DNA from: Oscillospiraceae bacterium
GTDB taxonomy: Bacteria > Bacillota > Clostridia > UMGS1840 > HGM11507
Direction of reading: 5' to 3'
Length of the DNA: 64,000 nt
Assembly (NCBI GenBank): GCA_015068525.1
Contig: SVKJ01000002.1
Location: forward strand, 62,001 to 126,000
The first letter of the stretch is position 1, and every line of letters begins with the position of its first letter. Position numbers and translations under genes: made by a program. Positions 24,264-31,073 of the stretch are shown here, in pieces. The notes under the pieces are model-generated. The model saw nothing but the letters and a program-made list of their open reading frames with translations. It had not been told where the DNA came from and ran no database searches.

Positions 24264-25988
24264 TTACTCACCTCTTCCCTGCTGCGATATATAAATTTCT
24301 CTGTAAGTTTCATTTTTTTCAATCAGTTCATCATGCGTACCTATCGCCTCAATTGTACCGTCAGACAAAACGATTATTTTATCTGCATCTTTTACAGAAC
24401 TTATTCTCTGGGCAATAATAAAGGTTGTAGTATCTTTTAAAACTGTGCCGAATGCTTCCCTGATATTTCTTTCAGTCGCAGTGTCAACAGCACTTGTAGA
24501 ATCGTCTAAAATGAGAATTGCAGGTTTTTTAAGCATTGCTCTTGCAATACAAAGCCTTTGCTTCTGCCCTCCCGATAAATTCACTCCGCCCTGTTCTACA
24601 AATGTGTTGTATCCATCGGGAAAAGACATTATAAATTCGTGAGCCTGTGCAGTTTTTGCAAAAAATTCTATATCCTCTTTCGTTGCTTCAGGGTTACCCC
24701 ATTTTAAGTTATCCGAAATTGTTCCGCTAAAGAGAGTGTTCTTCTGAAGAACGACACCGATATTATTTCTCAAACTTTCTATTTCATAGTCTTTTACATT
24801 TATCCCGTCAATAAGAATTTCTCCTTTTGTCACATCGTAAAGTCTTGGGATAAGCTGAACAAGAGAAGTTTTGCCGCTGCCCGTTCCTCCGACTATAGCA
24901 ACAACATCTCCTTTTTTAACAAAAAAAGATATATCTTTTAATACATATTCTTTTTGATTTAAAAAATATTTAAAAGAAACATTTTTAAATTCAACATTTC
25001 CGTTTAATTTCACATTTTTATAAGGATTCTTAGGATTTTGAAGAGTTGACTTAGTATCAAAAATTTCTGCAACTCTTTTAAATGATGCACTCGCTCTTGT
25101 TATATTTATAAACATCATAGAGAACATCATAAGAGAAAATAAAATATGATTGATATAGTTAAGATATGCTGAAAGTTCTGCAACAGTCATTTTAAAATTT
25201 ATTATCTGATTTCCTGAAAACCATACAACTAAAACTGTTGTAATATTCATAAGAAGTGACATTACGGGCATATTTAAAATAACAAGGTACATTGCTTTTA
25301 GCGAAGTTTCGTTAAGATGCCTGTTTGCACTTTTAAACTTTTCCTTTTCGTCCTCCTGCCTTACAAACGATTTAACAACTCTTACATTCATAAGATTTTC
25401 TCTGATTGTTCCGTTAAGTCTGTCAATCGCTTTTTGCATTTTTGAAAAAAGCGGTGTTGATTTAAAAATTATAAGCAGTAAGGCTGTTGAAAGTATAGGA
25501 ATTATAAATGCAAATATCAAAGATATTTTTGCATTTAGAGTAAGTGCCATACAAATTGCAAAAATAAACATAAGAGGTGCTCTTACTACTATTCTCATTC
25601 CCATTGTAACAGTATGCTGCATCTGATGAACATCATTTGTCATCCTTGTAACAAGTGATTCGGTAGAAAATTTATCTATATTTTCAAATGAAAATTCCTG
25701 AACTTTTGAAAATATTTTCTCTCTTAAATCAGCAGCAAACGAAACACCTGCACGTGCCGAAAATCTTGCGTTCATAATACCCGAAAATGCACCCATAATT
25801 GCGACTAATATCATAAGTATCCCTGTTATAACAATATAGGGAGTGTTTTTTCCTTCTATTCCGTTTTCTATAATCTTGCTCATAAGATATGGCTCAAGCA
25901 TTACGCTTACAACATCAAGCCCCATAAACATTACGGCAAAAAATATTATCTTTTTGTATTTTTTTACACATTCTAAAATTTGTTTCAT
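24264..25988 (-). CDS. ABC exporter half with degenerate ATP site
   Basis: 574 residues, six predicted helices and an ATPase domain. Walker A is IVGGTGSGKTSLVQLIPRLYD and the signature LSGGQKQRLCIARA is canonical. Walker B is ILILDDSTSAVDT: the catalytic glutamate is replaced by aspartate, and the switch histidine is replaced by Gln in FIIAQRISSVKDAD. This makes a degenerate site, which in known heterodimers pairs with a consensus half, here the gene 4 nt downstream. The two genes form an operon on the minus strand. A GGAACGAC palindrome lies about 75 bp upstream of the start. Confidence 0.94.
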   Translation of the reverse strand: MKQILECVKKYKKIIFFAVMFMGLDVVSVMLEPYLMSKIIENGIEGKNTPYIVITGILMILVAIMGAFSGIMNARFSARAGVSFAADLREKIFSKVQEFSFENIDKFSTESLVTRMTNDVHQMQHTVTMGMRIVVRAPLMFIFAICMALTLNAKISLIFAFIIPILSTALLLIIFKSTPLFSKMQKAIDRLNGTIRENLMNVRVVKSFVRQEDEKEKFKSANRHLNETSLKAMYLVILNMPVMSLLMNITTVLVVWFSGNQIINFKMTVAELSAYLNYINHILFSLMMFSMMFINITRASASFKRVAEIFDTKSTLQNPKNPYKNVKLNGNVEFKNVSFKYFLNQKEYVLKDISFFVKKGDVVAIVGGTGSGKTSLVQLIPRLYDVTKGEILIDGINVKDYEIESLRNNIGVVLQKNTLFSGTISDNLKWGNPEATKEDIEFFAKTAQAHEFIMSFPDGYNTFVEQGGVNLSGGQKQRLCIARAMLKKPAILILDDSTSAVDTATERNIREAFGTVLKDTTTFIIAQRISSVKDADKIIVLSDGTIEAIGTHDELIEKNETYREIYISQQGRGE

Positions 25989-26060
25989 ATTTAATCACCA
26001 AAAAAACTTTACCTTGCTTCCACATAATATTTTATATTATTTATAATGTGCTGTTTTTAT

Positions 26061-26087
26061 AGGAACGACACATAGGTCGTTCCCTGC
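26061..26087. repeat. GGAACGAC palindrome, copy 4
   Basis: AGGAACGACACATAGGTCGT then TCCCTGC; flanks TTTTTAT and AATCGGTTTTAAGATTTTTT match copy 1. It lies upstream of the ABC exporter genes. Confidence 0.8.
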
Positions 26088-26205
26088 AATCGGTTTTAAG
26101 ATTTTTTACATACACTATGAAAATTTTACATTATATTTTTTTTAATGTCAATATGAATTAAAAATTTAAAAAAGCCTATAATAATTTTGAAAGGAGTGAA
26201 AGAAA

Positions 26206-26319
26206 TGTTAAATGACAAAAAATCAAACAAAAAAAATGATAAGAAAAACTCTCAGGAAAAAAAGGACAACTAAGAAATGCTTAATGGATATGATAAATCG
26301 ACTAAAAAAAATGATGTAA
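26206..26319 (+). CDS. Lysine-rich small ORF, possibly frameshifted
   Basis: ATG at 26206 has a good AAAGGAG 8 nt upstream. As read, it gives 37 residues of odd, very basic sequence (MLNDKNQTKKMIRKTLRKKR...). If one A were added in the A-run near 26218-26222, the frame would give a shorter hydrophilic peptide ending at the TAA of 26271-26273, immediately before the next gene. That looks more natural and suggests either a mutation or a homopolymer error. It is probably linked to the downstream small protein. Confidence 0.3.
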
Positions 26320-26450
26320 CAAATAAAGCTCAGGCTGTTATAAAAGCCTATCTCTCCAAAGATATCATGTCAACCGATCCTGACGGAAGTTATACGGGCA
26401 AAGCACAGGATAAATATGAAAAACCCGTGCAGGATGCAGACGATTTATAA
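26277..26450 (+). CDS. Small Clostridia protein with DPDGSYTG...PVQDADDL ending
   Basis: 57 residues: a hydrophilic, lysine-rich N-terminal part, then STDPDGSYTGKAQDKYEKP and the terminal VQDADDL. A GSYTG...PVQDADDL tail is one I associate with tiny uncharacterised proteins in Clostridia, sometimes in sporulating species; no function is established. AAAGGA lies about 10 nt upstream. A terminator follows at 26516-26547. The gene seems to be a short unit of its own downstream of a second small ORF. Confidence 0.7.
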   Translation: MLNGYDKSTKKNDVTNKAQAVIKAYLSKDIMSTDPDGSYTGKAQDKYEKPVQDADDL

Positions 26451-26515
26451 AAAAGGCAAAGTAATGGTAGAAAGGGTTTATGTTAAGACTCTTTCAATGT
26501 GCAAAAATATAAAAC

Positions 26516-26554
26516 AGCAGGGGTGGATGCTATTATCCACTCCTGCTGCTTTAT
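26516..26554 (+). terminator. Terminator after the small PVQDADDL gene
   Basis: Arms AGCAGGGGTGGAT and ATCCACTCCTGCT (13 pairs, one G-T) with a 6-nt loop and a T-rich tail. Confidence 0.75.
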
Positions 26555-26559
26555 ATTCT

Positions 26560-26703
26560 TTATTGTGAATTAACACAACAAGGTTCTCCGAAAAACTCGA
26601 ACTTTTAGTTCGTAAGTTTTTCGTGAGGTTCTTATTGTGAATTAACACAACAAGGTTCTCCGAAAAACTCGAACTTTTAGTTTGTAAGTTTTTCGTGAGG
26701 TTC
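26560..26703. repeat. 72-bp tandem duplication with internal hairpin
   Basis: Two units, 26560-26631 and 26632-26703, differ at a single base (GTTCG versus GTTTG). Each contains the hairpin CGAAAAACTCGAAC...GTTCGTAAGTTTTTCG. The unit's end TTTCGTGAGGTTC is followed by TTATTTTATAATG, which forms the last codons of yycI. The same ~25 bp recurs at 31061-31085 at the end of the SLH gene. It lies downstream of yycI on the minus strand, so it could act as its terminator. Confidence 0.8.
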
Positions 26704-27567
26704 TTATTTTATAATGTTTCTGCTTCCCAAGAGTATTGCGTCAGAATTTATATCCACTCTTGCGTCATAATAATAAATTTTTTTATCGTTTATTTCTATT
26801 TCAAACGCGGGAATTGCATAAATTGATGCTTCGGTTTTGCCCATAGGCAGATAATATCCAAGTCTTATATCGGTAATTTCAGGATTTTTAAATTCGCTTT
26901 TCAAATCACTGTTTAAAGGTAATTCAAGTAAAATATTAGTTACAGGGAGTATATTATACTCGGTATTTTTAAGTTCCTTAAAGGATATAACTGTTCCTTT
27001 AACCGTTTTAAGCCCTTCTTTTGAGGCAGTTGCATAAAGATTGTTATTAAATACCGGAACCCCTTTATAACTGTAAGAAAGAGTAACAAAAAAACTTTCC
27101 CCGCTTGCCTCTGATATATTTGTTGCTTCCATAACCGATTTATCAAGACCTTTTTTATTTAAAGTCTTTAATATTTTATTTCCTGCGTTAAGAATACTTA
27201 TGTCTTTATAACCTTTGTCTTCAGGCTTTGAAACTTTATATTCAATTGAAAGGTCCGAAATGTTTAAAGATTCTTTCTCGCTTTCGTAAGTATGAGGTTT
27301 TTTTACAGTGTAATTTTTCCCTAAAAATAAAGAAACTAATTTTTCCTCATTTGCTGCAGAATTTTCAATTTCAACACCTGAAAGTTTATCAGGAAAATTT
27401 TTAATATCGTTTTTTACCTTTATTCCGTTATTTGAAAGAATTTCAATTGTTTTTTCCTTACCTACTGCTGTTTCATTCTGGTAGAACAAGTTGTGAATTG
27501 TAAGTAAGAAGATATTAACAAATATGAATATTATAATCAGTATTGTTTTTGCTCTTCCAAAGTTCAC
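26704..27567 (-). CDS. yycI: YycI-like two-component regulatory protein
   Basis: 287 residues. The N-terminal membrane helix follows the family start NFGRAKTILIIIFIFVNIFLL; the remainder is an extracytoplasmic YycI domain with the YxYxGVPVFNN-type repeat (SYSYKGVPVFNNNLYA). In Bacillus YycI works with YycH to restrain the WalK kinase that controls cell-wall metabolism. It starts with GTG overlapping the yycH stop (GTGA). No walK or walR is visible. The final codons lie in a stretch shared with a repeat, so the extreme C terminus may be repeat-derived. Confidence 0.82.
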   Translation of the reverse strand: MNFGRAKTILIIIFIFVNIFLLTIHNLFYQNETAVGKEKTIEILSNNGIKVKNDIKNFPDKLSGVEIENSAANEEKLVSLFLGKNYTVKKPHTYESEKESLNISDLSIEYKVSKPEDKGYKDISILNAGNKILKTLNKKGLDKSVMEATNISEASGESFFVTLSYSYKGVPVFNNNLYATASKEGLKTVKGTVISFKELKNTEYNILPVTNILLELPLNSDLKSEFKNPEITDIRLGYYLPMGKTEASIYAIPAFEIEINDKKIYYYDARVDINSDAILLGSRNIIK

Positions 27568-28979
27568 TTAACCATCACAACCTTCCCGTTTGACAATAAA
27601 ACTCCGTTTCCTGAGTCGGTAATATTCTCTTTGATATTATAATGATAGATATTATATATATCATCAATTATTATATCAGGATTGTTTTTAACATCAAAGG
27701 TAAGATAAAACTTATCAAGTACCGAAATCATATTTGGTACCGTCAGTTTATCTCCCGAATTTTTAAACCCGCAGAACAGTTGCCTGTAAGATATAATTCG
27801 GTTATTTTTTATTTTAATCTCAATTGGGTGGGTAAGTGTTTCTTTATTTGAAAGTTCTCTTTCCAATACTACAGGCACACCTTTATAGAGAATGTCAAAA
27901 CTAACTGTATAAACTGTGTTTTCATCTTCTTTTACTCCAGCAAAAACATAACTGTTATTTTCAGGAAGTGTAAACAGATTGTTTACCCCTTCGGTAAATT
28001 CCCCTGCCAGTTTAACTGCATCGTAGTCAGAAGAAATATTTGCATTAAGGTCAATTCCGCTGTCTATTGAAGTATATTCTAAAAGTCCGTCCTGATAAAA
28101 TTTTAAAGTTCCGAAATTTTCAACAAAGTTAACTGTTCCGAAAGTGTCGGTAAAACGCCTTGCTGTATTGGTATTAACTCCAAAATATCTTGAAATCTGC
28201 TCATAAGAGCCACCGGATAAATCAAGAAGATTTGAAGCCTCAATTCCCGGCACTGAAGATTCGCTTAAATTTATTAACATATATGAGTCAAGTAAAATTT
28301 TAGCCTCTTCCCCTTCTGCTTTTTTATCAAAGTTATTTTCAAAAGCAAAAGATGCAGAAACAGTTCCCTCATTTACTCTTGATAAAATCTTATCAATCAT
28401 ATCCTGAAGTTTTTCGATATTTTCCGAAACGGAAATTTTAAATATTTTACCGCTTTCATTATTTTTAACATACATAATAAATCCCGAAGAATCTTCTAAG
28501 GGACAGAAAAGTATATTTTTTACATGGTTTATATCCGAAACCGTACTGGTAACATTCGCTCCGTAATAATCTGCCAGCATCTCAAAGGAAATGAAACTGT
28601 ATAACCCTATAAATAAAGAATTTTCCTTACACGCATTTTTAAATTCTTCCGAAGACGCAGTTGCTGCCTCTCCGCTTAAAAGGGATGTTTTTATATGCCC
28701 TTTTAAAAGATTGTTAAGTTCTTCATATCTTTCGTCATTGGTTGTAACAATTTTAGAACGTTCGTTTTTGGAAACCAGAATTTGTTTAGGATAATAAATC
28801 TGGGACAAGTCTAAAGAATCGGCATTATTGCCTTTAAAGATGGAAAAAACCCCAGACAAAAAAGAATTATAACCTTCAGGCCATAATTCTTCCGATAACC
28901 ATATTTCAGACGACAAAACAAGAGTTGATATAACCAACCCTGTTAATATAATTGTTTTAAACGTTTCTTTAACTTTCAT
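27564..28979 (-). CDS. yycH: YycH-like two-component regulatory protein
   Basis: 471 residues with one N-terminal membrane helix (TIILTGLVISTLVLSSEIW) and a long extracytoplasmic YycH region. The early IYYPKQILVSK and the late SFDILYKGVPVVLERELSN match the family pattern. Its ATG overlaps the stop of the preceding secreted-protein gene by one base and its own stop overlaps yycI by 4 nt, so the three genes are translationally linked. Known YycH proteins sense or inhibit WalK at the membrane. Here the partner kinase must be encoded elsewhere. Confidence 0.8.
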   Translation of the reverse strand: MKVKETFKTIILTGLVISTLVLSSEIWLSEELWPEGYNSFLSGVFSIFKGNNADSLDLSQIYYPKQILVSKNERSKIVTTNDERYEELNNLLKGHIKTSLLSGEAATASSEEFKNACKENSLFIGLYSFISFEMLADYYGANVTSTVSDINHVKNILFCPLEDSSGFIMYVKNNESGKIFKISVSENIEKLQDMIDKILSRVNEGTVSASFAFENNFDKKAEGEEAKILLDSYMLINLSESSVPGIEASNLLDLSGGSYEQISRYFGVNTNTARRFTDTFGTVNFVENFGTLKFYQDGLLEYTSIDSGIDLNANISSDYDAVKLAGEFTEGVNNLFTLPENNSYVFAGVKEDENTVYTVSFDILYKGVPVVLERELSNKETLTHPIEIKIKNNRIISYRQLFCGFKNSGDKLTVPNMISVLDKFYLTFDVKNNPDIIIDDIYNIYHYNIKENITDSGNGVLLSNGKVVMVK

Positions 28980-29419
28980 TAGAATAATTTAAATCCTCTA
29001 AATAAATTAAATAAGTTCGGACTGAGAACCGTAATAGTTTTTGCAGCATATTGAACCTGCCCGTTAATCTCTGCACGGACTAAAATATCATTCTTGCCGT
29101 ATCCCAAAGTAACAGGACTTATAAACATTCCCGAAGCACCTGATATAAAGGAAACAGGGCTTTCGTCTTTATATAAAATATTATACATTCCGTTGTTTAA
29201 AGAATATATGGATATTTCCGCACCTGTTGCCGCATAACCTGAAATTTTATGAGACCTGTCATAAGATGATATACTCGATGATGCTGGATTGGTAACGGTA
29301 AGTATCCCCGTAGCATTGCTTACGGCATCTTTCGGAAGCAAGGTTGCAGGCGCTGCAAACACACATACTGTAGAAAAAATCAGTAGTAATAAAACAAGTG
29401 ATACTATTCTCTTTTTCAT
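28979..29419 (-). CDS. Secreted Ig-like protein in the yycHI operon
   Basis: 146 residues from the ATG at 29417-29419, chosen for its GGAGG 8 nt upstream; an in-frame ATG at 29434 lacks one. A signal peptide KKRIVSLVLLLLIFSTVCVFA is followed by a single beta-rich domain (ILTVTNPASSSISSYDRSHK, GYAATGAEISIYSL, then GYGKNDILVRAEINGQ) resembling bacterial Ig-like modules. A hydrophobic-basic ending NLFRGFKLF closes it. I do not recognise a named family. It is the first gene of the operon with yycH and yycI, suggesting an envelope role. Confidence 0.7.
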   Translation of the reverse strand: MKKRIVSLVLLLLIFSTVCVFAAPATLLPKDAVSNATGILTVTNPASSSISSYDRSHKISGYAATGAEISIYSLNNGMYNILYKDESPVSFISGASGMFISPVTLGYGKNDILVRAEINGQVQYAAKTITVLSPNLFNLFRGFKLF

Positions 29420-29439
29420 GTGACACGCCTCCAATCTAT

Positions 29440-29469
29440 AGGCACTCGGGAGTTAAACCCCTTATACCT
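29440..29469 (-). repeat. Recurrent ~30-nt hairpin, copy 2 (leader of the yycHI operon)
   Basis: Minus strand AGGTATAAGGGGTTTAACTC then CCGAGTGCCT. The outer AGGUA/UGCCU stem and the inner GGGG/CUCCC stem are separated by UAA opposite GAG. It lies about 20 nt upstream of the secreted-protein start codon, so it may influence translation. Confidence 0.6.
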
Positions 29470-29547
29470 GTTTTGTATGACTATTATACTATATGAATGT
29501 TACAACGATGTTACAATAACTTTAAAAAAACCTTAAATTACACAAAA

Positions 29548-29800
29548 GACGTAAAAATAGTCCGGACCGTGCAAATGAGGAATAAATATTACAATGTAAA
29601 TTGTAGGGCAGGGCTTGCTCCTGCTGTGATAGGTATAAATCGCTAAGAGCGATTTATGGAATTTATTATTTGCACTTTGAACAAAAAAAACCACTCGACG
29701 TACTTAGTACGCCTTCGGGCTTACGGGGACAAACTTAAAAATAGTTTGTCCCTTTTTTTCGTCCAATACGAACAATTTTTCCTGTCTTTTGTTTTTTGAT
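29548..29800. repeat. Modular repeat element, copy A
   Basis: Begins GTAAAAATAGTCCGGACCGT and continues with GCAAATGAGGAAT, a GTAGGGCAGGG hairpin, the core GGTATAAATCGC...GCGATTTATGGAATT, TTTGCACTTTGAAC, then CTCGACGTAC...GTACGCCTTCGG and CGTCCAATACGAACAATTTT. The same blocks in the same order occur at 45047-45300 after ppdK. It fills most of the 496-bp gap before the dehydrogenase gene; no ORF is seen. Confidence 0.75.
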
Positions 29801-29915
29801 AACTGTCCGAAAATGAGAACAGACAAATTATATTACCAAAAACTTTAAAAATCTATAGACTTTTTAATTTTTATGGTATATAATTACAAAAGAACAAAAA
29901 ACGGAGGTATTTATA

Positions 29916-30968
29916 ATGAAAGTTTTAGTATGTTCCACAAAAGAATCAATGGTTAATACCCGTGGATTTACAAATCCTGAATTTGTTTTCTTTCCGCCAA
30001 AAAATGTTGAAAAAATAGAAAGTTTATTCGATGAAGTAATATGGAATGAAACAGGCAGAAAGTTTACAGATGAAGAACTGATTGAAAAAATCAAAGATGT
30101 TGATGCTGTTATTACCTGCTGGGGAAGTAATAAACTTACAAAAGAAATTGTAGATCATGCAAAAAATTTAAAAATAGTTGCTCACATGGCAGGCTCAGTT
30201 GCACCGATTGTTTCCGAAGAATTATATGATAAAGGTGTTAAAGTAATAGGTGCAAATGATACTCACTTTTCCGAATCGGTAGCAGAAGGCGCTTTTGCTT
30301 ATATGCTTATGAGTTTAAGACAGATGGGTTATGTTACAAAAACCGTTAAAGAAATGAAGGAAGAAGGCTGGAGTGCTGCTAAAGTTGACCGTCCTCTAAG
30401 AGGTATTATGGACAGAACTATCGGTATAGTTTCCTTTGGTGCTATTGCAGAACATTTAGTTAAAATGCTTCAACCTTTCCACGTTAAAATAAAAGTATAT
30501 TCAAGATCAATATCTGATGAAAAACTTAAACAATATAATATGGAAAGAGCATCGTTAGAAGAAATTTTCTCAACCTGTGATATTATTTCCATACATACAG
30601 CATGGAACAAACATACTGAAAATATGATTTCAAAAGATCTTCTTAAGATGATAAAGAAAGATGCGCTTTTGGTTAACACTGCAAGAGGAAAAGTTATTGA
30701 CGAACCTGCTATGATTGAAGAACTTAAAACAGGCAGATTTAAAGCAGTGCTTGACGTGTTCTGGAAAGAACCGCATCCTTATGAAGAAGGCGGACTGTAT
30801 GACCTTGATAATGTTATTATTTTCCCTCATCAGGGTGGTCCTACTCCTGACAGATATCCATGGATTGCAAATGATATTATGGACGAAGTTTACGGTTATC
30901 TGACTGAAGGAAAACCATTAAAGAGCGAAATTAAAAAAGAAAAAGGATTAGCAATGACAATATCCTAA
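29916..30968 (+). CDS. D-2-hydroxyacid dehydrogenase family protein
   Basis: 350 residues, NAD-dependent dehydrogenase family (phosphoglycerate, lactate, glycerate and related). The Rossmann region reads TIGIVSFGAIAEHLVKMLQPF, with the dinucleotide motif partly changed. The substrate-site arginine is in LLVNTARGKVIDE. The catalytic His is in IIFPHQGGPTPDRYPWIA. The late part GLYDLDNVIIFPH is typical. AACGGAGG precedes the ATG by 8-10 nt. A promoter-like TAGACT-N17-TATAAT lies about 35 bp upstream. The gene is monocistronic with its own terminator. The exact substrate is unknown; similar stand-alone genes occur near carbohydrate catabolism. Confidence 0.88.
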   Translation: MKVLVCSTKESMVNTRGFTNPEFVFFPPKNVEKIESLFDEVIWNETGRKFTDEELIEKIKDVDAVITCWGSNKLTKEIVDHAKNLKIVAHMAGSVAPIVSEELYDKGVKVIGANDTHFSESVAEGAFAYMLMSLRQMGYVTKTVKEMKEEGWSAAKVDRPLRGIMDRTIGIVSFGAIAEHLVKMLQPFHVKIKVYSRSISDEKLKQYNMERASLEEIFSTCDIISIHTAWNKHTENMISKDLLKMIKKDALLVNTARGKVIDEPAMIEELKTGRFKAVLDVFWKEPHPYEEGGLYDLDNVIIFPHQGGPTPDRYPWIANDIMDEVYGYLTEGKPLKSEIKKEKGLAMTIS

Positions 30969-31010
30969 AAAATGCACCAAAGGAATATTCCTTTGGTGCT
31001 TTTTAGGATA
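30961..31010. terminator. Long bidirectional terminator
   Basis: A near-perfect inverted repeat: core arms GCACCAAAGGAAT and ATTCCTTTGGTGC, extended by TATCCTAAAA/TTTTAGGATA. It separates the convergent dehydrogenase and SLH genes and has T-runs on both strands. Confidence 0.85.
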
Positions 31011-31040
31011 GGCACTCGGGAGCCAAAACCCCTTATGCCT
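31010..31040 (-). repeat. Recurrent ~30-nt hairpin, copy 3
   Basis: Minus strand AGGCATAAGGGGTTTTGGCT then CCCGAGTGCCT. Same outer stem and UAA/GAG internal loop as copy 2. Here it is downstream of the SLH gene rather than in a leader. Confidence 0.6.
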
Positions 31041-31073
31041 TAAGCCTTTGGCTTTTAGATTTTCGTGAGGTTC

